Source: Alphaproteobacteria bacterium
Lineage (GTDB): Bacteria; Pseudomonadota; Alphaproteobacteria; Oceanibaculales; Oceanibaculaceae
Reading direction: 5' to 3'
Assembly (NCBI GenBank): GCA_018823745.1
Contig: JAHJHR010000002.1
Span: 1 to 64,000, forward strand
DNA length: 64,000 nucleotides
Shown piece by piece: positions 57,004 through 64,000 of this stretch. How positions within the stretch are numbered: the stretch's first letter is position 1; the number at the start of each line of letters is the position of its first letter. A model generated the notes under the pieces. That model saw only the letters and a program-made list of their open reading frames with translations. It made no database searches and was not told the DNA's origin. A program made the translations under genes and the position numbers.

Positions 57004-57481
57004 GACCGACCCCGTGATGGAAGATCAGCTTTCCCCCATGCCAGCCGGCCAGCCCGGTCAGCACGGCTGCCAGGCCCGACAGCATCAACCCGTGTGGCAG
57101 GACTGCCGTTTCATCGGCCAGCCGCAGGCCCCAATTGGCCCCGGCGACCGACAGCAGCATCATCGCGGCGATGGCATGCGTCCAGCTGGCGACGCGCGCC
57201 CGGATGCCGGAAACCAGCAGCAATTCCGCCGTCCCGGCTACCCCGGCCACCACGCCAGATGCGAAGGCGAAGCCGGCGGACCAGAGGCCGGCCCTGATCC
57301 AGAAAGGATCGGCGCTCCACCAGTAGAAGATGTCCGCCCCCAGGGTGGCCATTACCAGGGCGATGGGGAAATGCACGCTCATCGCATGCAGCGGATGCCC
57401 GGCAATCGCCACGGCGGAGGTAATATCCTGCTCGCCCACCGCTGCCGTGACCGGATTCTTCTTGTCGCCCGTCTCGTCCAT
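56981..57481 (-). CDS. DUF2231 membrane protein
   Basis: A 166-residue protein with four hydrophobic segments and the DUF2231 pattern GHPLHAMSVHFPIALV (residues 28-43), then ADIFYW. DUF2231 proteins often accompany oxidases or redox genes; conserved His may bind a metal or haem, but function is unknown. It is the only minus-strand gene in the cluster, starting 3 bp from the coxB start, so the promoter of each lies within the other. Confidence 0.85.
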   Translation of the reverse strand: MDETGDKKNPVTAAVGEQDITSAVAIAGHPLHAMSVHFPIALVMATLGADIFYWWSADPFWIRAGLWSAGFAFASGVVAGVAGTAELLLVSGIRARVASWTHAIAAMMLLSVAGANWGLRLADETAVLPHGLMLSGLAAVLTGLAGWHGGKLIFHHGVGLMVSAKD

Positions 57482-57484
57482 CAG

Positions 57485-58231
57485 ATGTCTCCCTCTCCTG
57501 CCCTAACGCGCTGCGGACAGGCCCAGTTCCGCCAACCCTGGATGATTGCTGTACCACTGGCGCTGTCCGGCTGTGCCGGCAATCTGTCGGCACTGGACCC
57601 GGCCGGCCCGGTATCACAGTCCATCGCCGAGCTCTGGTGGGCCATGCTGCTGGTCGGCGCGCTGATCTTCGTTCTGGTCATGGCACTGGTGCTCCTGACG
57701 ATGCTGCGGCCGGGATTCGGCAGTTCCCTGTCGCCGAAGGGCTGGATCATTGCCGGTGGACTGATGCTGCCGATACCGGTGATTACGCTGCTGATCGTCT
57801 ACGCGCTGATGCAGGGCGAGCGGCTTCTGCCGCTGGGCGGGGCCTTTTCCGATACGCTGCGGATCGAAGCCCGGGCGCGGCAATGGAACTGGGAATTCCA
57901 TTATCCGGATTCCCCGGGTGCTCCCTTCAGCACCGATGTCCTTCACATACCGGTCGGGCGCGCCATCGACATCGTGGCGACCAGCGAGGATGTGATCCAC
58001 AGCTTCTGGGTGCCCCGGCTGGGCGGCAAGATCGACGCCACGCCGGGCCATGCGGCCGTATTGCGGCTGCGCGCCGACCAAAGCGGCAGCTTCGGCGGGC
58101 TCTGCGCCGAATATTGCGGCACCGGCCACACCATCATGCGTTTCACCGTCGAAGCGCATGAACCGGCGGAGTACGAGCGCGTGATGCAAAGCCTCTCAGC
58201 GACGGGCACCCAGAGGGGGCAGGCGCAATGA
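57485..58231 (+). CDS. coxB: cytochrome c oxidase subunit II (lipoprotein)
   Basis: A 248-residue CoxB. LALSGC makes Cys30 a lipobox cysteine, so the N-terminus is likely lipidated. Two TM helices follow (about 48-72, 86-109), then the CuA domain with His172, Cys207, Cys211, His215 and Met218 (CAEYCGTGHTIM). No fused cytochrome c domain. It takes electrons from cytochrome c and passes them to subunit I. The ATG at 57485 gives a proper basic n-region. Overlaps the next gene by 4 bp. Confidence 0.93.
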   Translation: MSPSPALTRCGQAQFRQPWMIAVPLALSGCAGNLSALDPAGPVSQSIAELWWAMLLVGALIFVLVMALVLLTMLRPGFGSSLSPKGWIIAGGLMLPIPVITLLIVYALMQGERLLPLGGAFSDTLRIEARARQWNWEFHYPDSPGAPFSTDVLHIPVGRAIDIVATSEDVIHSFWVPRLGGKIDATPGHAAVLRLRADQSGSFGGLCAEYCGTGHTIMRFTVEAHEPAEYERVMQSLSATGTQRGQAQ

Positions 58232-60747
58232 CCGGCACACCGGAGCAGCCAACCTCACCGATCCGGCTGCACAAGCAGCTGAGCGCCATATGGGACACTC
58301 CGCCGGGGCTGGGGCGGCTCGGGGCGGTGAACCATACGATCCTGGGGCAGCGTTTCATCATCGCCGCCCTGATCTTCTTCGCGATTGGCGGATTGCTGGC
58401 GATGCTGATCCGCACCCAGCTTGCCTCGGGCGCCAGCCCGTTCATGGATGCGGAGCTGTATGCGCAGGTCTTCACCATGCACGGGACGATCATGATGTTC
58501 CTGTTCGCGATCCCGCTGTTCGAGGGCATCGCGATCTATCTGCTGCCCAAGCTGCTGGGCGCGCGGGACCTCGCCTTCCCCCGCCTCACCGCCTATGGCT
58601 TCTGGTGCTATATCTTCGGCGGCACGATGCTGATCGTCGCCCTGATCGCCGGGGTCGCGCCCGACAGCGGCTGGTTCATGTATACGCCGCTTTCCTCCAG
58701 CACCTATTCGCCGGGCATCAACGCCGATGTCTGGCTGCTGGGGATCACCTTTGTCGAGATTTCCGCTGTCTCCGCCGCCGTAGAGATCATGGTCAGCGTG
58801 CTGAAGGTCCGGGCGCCCGGCATGTCGCTCGACCGGATGCCGATCTTCGCCTGGTACCTGCTGGTCGTCGCGGCAATGATGCTGATCGGCTTTCCGCCGC
58901 TGATCCTGGGATCGATCCTGCTGGAGCTGGAGCGCGCCTTCGGCCTGCCCTTCTTCGATCCGACGCGCGGCGGCGACCCGCTGCTCTGGCAGCATCTGTT
59001 CTGGCTGTTCGGCCATCCTGAGGTCTACATCATCTTCCTGCCGGCGGCGGGCGTCATCTCGACGCTGATACCGGTCTTCGCCGGGCGGGCACTGACCGGC
59101 TACAGGACCATCGTGGTGGCGATCATCGCGCTGGCCTTCCTGTCCTTCGGCCTTTGGGTCCATCACATGTACACCGTGGGGATTCCGCATCTGGCGCTGG
59201 GCTTCTTCTCGGCCGCCAGCGCCATGGCAGCGGTGCCGACGGCGATCCAGGTCTTCGCCTGGCTGGCCACCCTGTCGCATGGAAGGCCGCGCCTGACCGT
59301 GCCGATGCTGCATATATTCGGCTTCTTCTTCGTCTTCATCATGGGCGGGCTGACCGGGGTCATGCTGGCGATGGTGCCCTTCGACTGGCAGGCCCATGAC
59401 ACGCATTTCGTCGTCGCCCATCTGCATTACGTGCTGGTCGGCGGCTTCATCTTCCCGATGCTGGCCGGGCTGTATTACTGGCTGCCGCATGCCACCGGAA
59501 GGCTGGCGGTGCATAACCTGTCCGTTCCCGCCTTCTGGCTGGTCTTCGGCGGCTTCAACATAACCTTCTTCATCATGCATCTGACGGGGCTGCGCGGCAT
59601 GCCCCGGCGGATTCACGCCTATCCGGCCGATGCTGGCTGGGAGGTCCTGAACCTGATTTCCTCCATGGGCAGCTTCATCATGACCATCGGCTTCGCGCTG
59701 ATCGTCGTCGATGTCTTCCTGCAAATCCGTTTCGGGCGTCGCTTCCGCCGCGATCCCTGGAAATCGGCGACGCTGGAATGGGCCATGCCGACGCCGCCGC
59801 CCTCCTATAATTTCGCCGCCCTGCCGAAGGTGGAGCGCCGCGCTGACGGGCTGAAGCCGCAGGAAATCGGCCCGCAACTGGCCGCCGGACACGGTTATCT
59901 CGGCTTCGTGCGGCAGGGCCGGATGGAGACCCTCGGCGTCTCGATGCTGACCGGCAAGGCGGAGCAGGTGATCATCCTGCCCGGCCAGACCAATCTGCCG
60001 CTCTATACCGCGCTGGCGACCGGCTGCTTCTTCCTGGCCATGCTGTTCAAGCAGTATTGGGCGGTGCCGATAGCCCTGCTGGCGATGCTGGCGCTGTTCC
60101 TGCTGTGGACCCGCGTTACCGGGCAGCGCAGCGATACAGGCAGCCTGCCCATCGGCATGGGGGAAAGCGTGCCCCCGCATGCCGAATGCGACGAGGCGCC
60201 GTCCTGGTGGGCAATGCGCTTCATCCTGACGGCCAATGCGACGCTCTATGCCTCGCTGCTGTTCGGCGGACTATTCCTCTGGGTTTCCGCGCCGAACTGG
60301 CCACCTGCCGATCTGCCGGCGCTGGGAATCGTCCTTCCCGTGCTGACCGCGCTGGCGCTGCTGACCGGCGTGGCAAGCGGCAGGCGCGCCGTCTCGCACT
60401 ACGATAACCGATCCGCCGGCTGGCTGGTGCTATGCGGGCTTGCCCAGGCGATTTCCTGCGCCCTGCTGGTCTGGCTTGCCCTGACGGCCATACCGGCACC
60501 AACCGGGCATGCGCTGTCGGCCACCAGCTTCGTGATCCTGCTCTACGCAGCCCTGCATTGCTTTCTGGCCACCGTCTTTGCCGGATATGGCCTGTGGCGG
60601 ATCAAGGCCGGCTATGTCTCCCCGGCCCGGCTGCTCGACCTGCGCATCGGCCGGCTCTGGCAGGATTACACCGCCATCGCCGGGCTGATCGCCCTGGTTT
60701 TCGTCGCGGCGATCACGCGGTTGGCAGCCGAGGGGAGCCTGTCATGA
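58228..60747 (+). CDS. cytochrome c oxidase subunit I-III fusion
   Basis: An 839-residue protein. Residues about 20-530 are haem-copper oxidase subunit I: His85, the CuB ligand and cross-link pair His263/Tyr267 in GHPEVY with Glu265 (an A1-type feature), His312-His313 (CuB), and His398 and His400 (haem a3 and a). The segment TMPTPPPSYNF-like (WAMPTPPPSYNF) marks the link, and about 640-839 is a subunit III domain. Fused I-III is known from caa3-type oxidases. Reduces oxygen to water and pumps protons. Confidence 0.93.
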   Translation: MTGTPEQPTSPIRLHKQLSAIWDTPPGLGRLGAVNHTILGQRFIIAALIFFAIGGLLAMLIRTQLASGASPFMDAELYAQVFTMHGTIMMFLFAIPLFEGIAIYLLPKLLGARDLAFPRLTAYGFWCYIFGGTMLIVALIAGVAPDSGWFMYTPLSSSTYSPGINADVWLLGITFVEISAVSAAVEIMVSVLKVRAPGMSLDRMPIFAWYLLVVAAMMLIGFPPLILGSILLELERAFGLPFFDPTRGGDPLLWQHLFWLFGHPEVYIIFLPAAGVISTLIPVFAGRALTGYRTIVVAIIALAFLSFGLWVHHMYTVGIPHLALGFFSAASAMAAVPTAIQVFAWLATLSHGRPRLTVPMLHIFGFFFVFIMGGLTGVMLAMVPFDWQAHDTHFVVAHLHYVLVGGFIFPMLAGLYYWLPHATGRLAVHNLSVPAFWLVFGGFNITFFIMHLTGLRGMPRRIHAYPADAGWEVLNLISSMGSFIMTIGFALIVVDVFLQIRFGRRFRRDPWKSATLEWAMPTPPPSYNFAALPKVERRADGLKPQEIGPQLAAGHGYLGFVRQGRMETLGVSMLTGKAEQVIILPGQTNLPLYTALATGCFFLAMLFKQYWAVPIALLAMLALFLLWTRVTGQRSDTGSLPIGMGESVPPHAECDEAPSWWAMRFILTANATLYASLLFGGLFLWVSAPNWPPADLPALGIVLPVLTALALLTGVASGRRAVSHYDNRSAGWLVLCGLAQAISCALLVWLALTAIPAPTGHALSATSFVILLYAALHCFLATVFAGYGLWRIKAGYVSPARLLDLRIGRLWQDYTAIAGLIALVFVAAITRLAAEGSLS

Positions 60748-61100
60748 TCGCCCTGAAGCAACCGGCGACCACCCTGCTGGTCGCTACCGGATTCATCATC
60801 TGGAGCGTCGCCTTCATCGCGCTGTATGGGGGCAATGCGGTCGGCTGCCGGCTGGGCTGGTCCGAGATCGAGCTGGCCGGCGGCATAACCCTGCAGCGGC
60901 TGATGCTGGTCGGCCTCTATGCCCTCAGCCTGGCCGCGATCCTGCTGTTTTCCCTGTGGATGCACCGGCGCTACAGAAGTGCCGGTCGCACCAGCGAGGC
61001 CACGGATTTCATCTACCGCGTCGCGCGCGATGGGGGCGTGGCCGCCGTGGCAGCCACGCTGTTCTGCTTCACTCTCGTCTTCTGGCTGTCGCCCTGCTGA
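60744..61100 (+). CDS. small membrane protein of the oxidase cluster
   Basis: A 118-residue protein with three hydrophobic segments (about 10-33, 48-71, 96-116). It overlaps the CoxA-CoxC stop by 4 bp (ATGA), so it is coupled to the oxidase. No known family is recognised. By position it may be a small accessory subunit like subunit IV of bacterial oxidases. The central region has YRSAGRTSEATDF facing the cytoplasm. Confidence 0.8.
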   Translation: MIALKQPATTLLVATGFIIWSVAFIALYGGNAVGCRLGWSEIELAGGITLQRLMLVGLYALSLAAILLFSLWMHRRYRSAGRTSEATDFIYRVARDGGVAAVAATLFCFTLVFWLSPC

Positions 61101-61101
61101 G

Positions 61102-61956
61102 TCAGCGGAACATCATCACCGGGACCAGGCAGGAGCGGACCATTTCCGCCGTGGTGCTGCCGATGATCAGCGTGCGGATGCGGGAATGGCCGTAGGCGCC
61201 CATGACCAGCAGGTCGATGTTTTCAGCCGCGACCGTGCTGGCGATGACGCTGTCCGGCTGGCCGGGCTCGATCCGGGCGGTGACGGCATGGCCGGCCTCG
61301 CGCAGCTGCGCCTCGGCCTGGGCCAGCTTCGCCTTTGCGTCCTCGGTCGGCTGGCCGACCATCAGCAGCAGGCATTCCAGCCCGGTGAACAGTGCCCCCT
61401 TGGCGATATGGGCGACGGCCTTTTGGGTGCTTGGCCCGCCATCATAGGCGATGAGGTATTTCTTCACCGGCTTGAAGGCGCGTGAGGCAACCAGCACCGG
61501 CTTGTGCGAGGACCGCACCACGCGCTCCAGGTTGGAGCCGAGATGCAGCGTCGCAAAATCCGCTGCCTCGCCGCGCTTGCCGATCAGGATCAGATCGGCC
61601 TGTGGCTCGAATTCCTGAACGGTCTCCAGCAGATCGCCATTGCGCAGCTTGGTCGTCACCTCGGTGATGCCGGCCTGCAGCAACCGGGCCTTGGCTTCTT
61701 CGAGAATCATCCGGCCTCGCTTCTGCGCCAGCTTGGCCTGCTGCTCATCCAGCCCGGCCAGTTCGGCCAGCAGCGTGTCGCGCGCCTCGATATTCAGATT
61801 GCCGCTGAAATCGGCGGGCATGCTGGAAACATTGCGCCGGCCCAGCACATGCAGGATGTCTACGGAAGCCTTGGTCCGCTCCGCCACCCAGGCCGTGTGA
61901 TCGCACACGCTTTGCGTATAGGACGAGCCGTCGATCAGAGCGATCAGCTTGGTCAT
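61102..61956 (-). CDS. tandem universal stress protein
   Basis: A 284-residue protein with two UspA domains (about 1-145 and 155-284). The ATP-binding loop GxxGHS is seen in the second domain as MGAYGHSRIRTLIIGSTTAEMV; the first has IGKRGEAADFATLHLGSN. USPs respond to starvation or respiratory stress. The ATG at 61956 gives the family start (MTKLIALIDGS). It is 13 bp after the SulP gene, probably in one unit. Confidence 0.92.
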   Translation of the reverse strand: MTKLIALIDGSSYTQSVCDHTAWVAERTKASVDILHVLGRRNVSSMPADFSGNLNIEARDTLLAELAGLDEQQAKLAQKRGRMILEEAKARLLQAGITEVTTKLRNGDLLETVQEFEPQADLILIGKRGEAADFATLHLGSNLERVVRSSHKPVLVASRAFKPVKKYLIAYDGGPSTQKAVAHIAKGALFTGLECLLLMVGQPTEDAKAKLAQAEAQLREAGHAVTARIEPGQPDSVIASTVAAENIDLLVMGAYGHSRIRTLIIGSTTAEMVRSCLVPVMMFR

Positions 61957-61969
61957 GGTCGTTCCTTCC

Positions 61970-63460
61970 TCAATGCCCCATAAGGCGTTCGAGCGCCCCG
62001 GGCTTATCGTGAATGCCGAGCTTGTCGACAATCGTCTCGCTGGCCGTGTTCAGGCCGATCAACTCGACCTCGGCCCCCTCACGCCGGAATTTTAGGACAA
62101 CCATGTCCACCGCGGCCACGCTGGAGATGTCCCAGATATGCGCGCGGCTGACATCGATGGTGACTTTTTCCAGCGCTTCCTTGAAATCGAAGGCGGCGGT
62201 GAAATCCTCGACCGAGGCGAAGAACACTTGGCCTTCCACGATATAGGTGCGCGCCGCACCATCCTCGGACAGCGTCGAGGTGACGCGGAAGATCTGCGCG
62301 ATCTTCCAGGCGAAGAAGATGCCCGACAGCAGCACGCCGACCAGCACGCCGATGGCGAGGTTATGCGTCGCCACCACGACCACCACGGTCGCCAGCATGA
62401 CGATGCTGGAACTGCGCGGATGGTCCTTCAGATTGCGGATCGAGACCCAGGAGAAGGTGCCGATCGACACCATGATCATGATCGCGACCAGCGCCGCCAT
62501 CGGGATCTGCTTCACCCAGTCGCCCAGCACCACGATCATGAACAAAAGGAAGATACCGGCGCAGAAGCAGGACAACCTCCCGCGCCCGCCCGACTTCACA
62601 TTGATGATCGACTGGCCGATCATCGCGCAGCCCGCCATGCCGCCAATAAAGCCGGTCGCCGTATTGGCGATGCCCTGGCCGATGCATTCGCGGCGCTTGT
62701 CGCTGGGGGTATCGGTCAGCTCATCGACGATGGAGGCGGTCATCAGCGATTCCAGCAGGCCGACGCCGGCGATGCCCGCCGAATAGGGCAGGATGATCCA
62801 CAGCGTCTCCAGCGTCAGCGGAATGTCGGGGATCAGGAAGAACGGCAGGGTCGAGGGCAGCTCGCCCATGTCGCCGACCGTGCGCACCTCCAGCCCCAGC
62901 CCGATGGACAGCGCCGTCAGCACCAGGATGCAGATCAGCGGCGATGGCACGATTTTGGTCAGGCGCGGGAACAGGTAGATGATGGCCAGCCCGCCGGCGA
63001 CCATCACATAGGTCAGCCAGGGCACGCCGATCAGCTCCGGAAGCTGCGCCATGAAGATCAGGATCGCCAGCGCGTTCACGAAGCCGGTCATCACCGAGCG
63101 CGAGACGAAGCGCATGACGAAATTCAGCTTCAGGATGCCGGCGGCGATCTGGATCAGCCCGGCCAGCACGGTGGCAGCCAGCAGATACTCCAACCCGTAA
63201 TTCTTCACCAGCGTGACCATCAGCACGGCGGTCGCAGCGGTGGCCGCCGAGATCATGCCCGGCCGGCCGCCGACAATCGCAATGATGACGGCAATCGAGA
63301 AGGAGGCGTAAAGCCCGATTTTCGGATCGACGCCGGCGATGATCGAAAAGGCGATGGCCTCCGGAATCAGCGCCAGGGCAACCACCAGGCCGGCGAGGAT
63401 ATCGCCGCGGATATTGCCGAGCCATTCATGGCGCAGCCGGCCGATAAAATCAAAATTCAA
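61970..63460 (-). CDS. SulP family anion transporter with STAS domain
   Basis: A 496-residue transporter. [38 protein letters not shown] is the SulP core signature; about ten TM helices follow, then a C-terminal STAS domain (about 400-496) containing [22 protein letters not shown]. Substrate may be sulfate or bicarbonate. A TTG at 63460 has GGAG at the proper distance; a more distal TTG at 63505 adds 15 residues. Cotranscribed with the universal stress protein. Confidence 0.9.
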   Translation of the reverse strand: MNFDFIGRLRHEWLGNIRGDILAGLVVALALIPEAIAFSIIAGVDPKIGLYASFSIAVIIAIVGGRPGMISAATAATAVLMVTLVKNYGLEYLLAATVLAGLIQIAAGILKLNFVMRFVSRSVMTGFVNALAILIFMAQLPELIGVPWLTYVMVAGGLAIIYLFPRLTKIVPSPLICILVLTALSIGLGLEVRTVGDMGELPSTLPFFLIPDIPLTLETLWIILPYSAGIAGVGLLESLMTASIVDELTDTPSDKRRECIGQGIANTATGFIGGMAGCAMIGQSIINVKSGGRGRLSCFCAGIFLLFMIVVLGDWVKQIPMAALVAIMIMVSIGTFSWVSIRNLKDHPRSSSIVMLATVVVVVATHNLAIGVLVGVLLSGIFFAWKIAQIFRVTSTLSEDGAARTYIVEGQVFFASVEDFTAAFDFKEALEKVTIDVSRAHIWDISSVAAVDMVVLKFRREGAEVELIGLNTASETIVDKLGIHDKPGALERLMGH

Positions 63461-63762
63461 CGGAGGTCTCCGGACAAGGACAGGCCGTGGTGGGCCAGCC
63501 GACAATCAAATGGGGGATTTAAAGACGAAACGTATCGTGTCGCAGGAAACGGCAGACCCGCTTTGCCGGGCGCCATCGGCACAGGCGATGGCGTGCCGCG
63601 CAGGGCGGCAAGGGCAAGATGCTATGGGCGGGTCGTAAGTTACATTGGCCTGAAGCTACTTTAGATACGTCTGAATGAGATAATGCTGCAACGCAGCAAA
63701 CAAGATTTACCTGTTGGGAGAACTTTATGCAACCTGACAGTGCGAGCCAATTACCTGAAGGA
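63461..63762. other. non-coding region upstream of the SulP gene
   Basis: No clear gene. It should hold the minus-strand promoter of the sulP-usp unit. The part at 63640-63730 is less GC-rich. A very short reading frame with a good ribosome site at 63727-63801 is treated among the findings. Confidence 0.45.
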
Positions 63763-63797
63763 CGGCGCAAGGCACACCCACTGAGTGCCTTGCGCCG
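63763..63797 (-). terminator. hairpin after the 3-hydroxyisobutyrate dehydrogenase-like gene
   Basis: A perfect 13-bp stem (CGGCGCAAGGCAC at 63763-63775 with GTGCCTTGCGCCG at 63785-63797) and a 9-base loop, right after the minus-strand stop. No strong T run follows, so it may be a weak or Rho-assisted terminator, or a transcript-stabilising hairpin. Confidence 0.55.
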
Positions 63798-63802
63798 ATA
63801 GA

Positions 63803-64000
63803 CTATTCCGCCGCCTGCTTCTTTGCGGCCGGAGTAAGTTCCAAATTGTTCAGCTTTTCCCACAGCTGGGCGACCGCCGTGTGGTCAGCGCCGGCGCCGA
63901 GATCGGCATAGGCCTTCTGCCACAGCTCGACGCAGGCATCGCCGAAGGGCGCCTGGATGCCGGTCTGGTGGGCGAGGTCCAGCGCCGTGCGCAGATCCTT
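63803..64000 (-). CDS. 3-hydroxyisobutyrate dehydrogenase-like oxidoreductase (3' part only)
   Basis: The last 65 codons and stop (TAG) of a gene that runs in from beyond the right edge. The encoded end reads KDLRTALDLAHQTGIQAPFG, then ACVELWQKAYADLGAGADHTAVAQLWEKL split over the next residues, which matches the C-terminal helices of the beta-hydroxyacid (3-hydroxyisobutyrate / glyoxylate reductase-like) dehydrogenases, where KDL is the conserved substrate-domain motif. The N-terminal NAD-binding part is missing, so the exact family member cannot be told. Confidence 0.7.
   Translation of the reverse strand, partial: KDLRTALDLAHQTGIQAPFGDACVELWQKAYADLGAGADHTAVAQLWEKLNNLELTPAAKKQAAE

Noticed and set aside
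58255..60180. Minus-strand open frame of over 600 codons within the oxidase gene
   Set aside because: Composition is dominated by Gln, Arg, His and Asp, typical of antisense frames in GC-rich genes; the plus strand encodes intact haem-copper oxidase motifs.
62138..63664. Plus-strand frame opposite the SulP gene
   Set aside because: Asp/Arg/Gln/His-rich shadow of a clear SulP transporter.

Overview
This is a gene-dense, GC-rich bacterial chromosome segment. Its gene content and order (lptF-lptG-lptD-surA-pdxA-rsmA, a DUF1476 ATPase-inhibitor protein, DUF1489, a SigF/NrsF pair, a separate purS subunit) point to an alphaproteobacterium, most likely of the Rhodospirillales type. I see no prophage, insertion sequence, CRISPR array or plasmid functions; it reads as core chromosome with a few accessory genes.

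Layout. 1-276 (minus strand) looks like the leader and promoter of an rRNA operon whose 16S gene lies beyond the left edge. 0.6-3 kb holds a lipoprotein, an ECF sigma factor with its membrane anti-sigma factor, and a YHS-domain protein; the sigma gene and the YHS gene are each preceded by GTAACC-N16-CGAA. 3-10.2 kb (minus) is a leucine-degradation block (methylglutaconyl-CoA hydratase, methylcrotonyl-CoA carboxylase alpha subunit, HMG-CoA lyase) followed by an SLC13-type transporter and DUF1489, with leucyl aminopeptidase upstream. 10.4-18.1 kb (plus) is the outer-membrane biogenesis operon lptF-lptG-lptD-surA-pdxA-rsmA. 18-25 kb holds a Tat-exported carbonic anhydrase, an M20 peptidase, tRNA-Leu(TAA), DoxX, a DODA-type dioxygenase and a three-gene minus-strand unit of mtnA, class II aldolase and PLP aminotransferase that looks like a methylthioadenosine/5-deoxyadenosine salvage module.

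25-33.4 kb is purine synthesis (purB, purC, purS, purQ, purL) with a methyltransferase between purS and purQ, followed by bolA and grxD. 33.4-35.8 kb is an HxlR regulator with two tandem palindromic operators, a MATE exporter and a secreted coiled-coil protein. 35.8-40.4 kb (minus) is a sulfur-handling cluster: cysE, iscR, cysteine desulfurase, 2Fe-2S ferredoxin, tenA and mnmA. 41.2-46.1 kb (minus) is the three-gene N-acetylglutaminylglutamine amide osmolyte cluster.

46.5-55.4 kb holds tyrS, a FAD oxidoreductase, anmK, a lipoprotein, a SIMPL protein, a LysE exporter, the ohr/ohrR peroxide-defence pair and a GAF-GGDEF-EAL protein with a degenerate cyclase domain. 55.7-61.1 kb is a terminal oxidase cluster: CtaG, a CopD-like protein, DUF2231, a lipoprotein CoxB, a CoxA-CoxC fusion and a small membrane protein. 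61.1-63.5 kb is a universal stress protein and a SulP anion transporter, and the right edge cuts a 3-hydroxyisobutyrate-dehydrogenase-like gene. Two copies of a nested inverted repeat of about 90-100 bp lie after purB and between asnO and tyrS.

The observations I would follow up first are the SigF-type promoters, the repeat family with compensating changes, the mtnA-aldolase-aminotransferase unit, the methyltransferase inside the pur cluster, and the unusual oxidase cluster.
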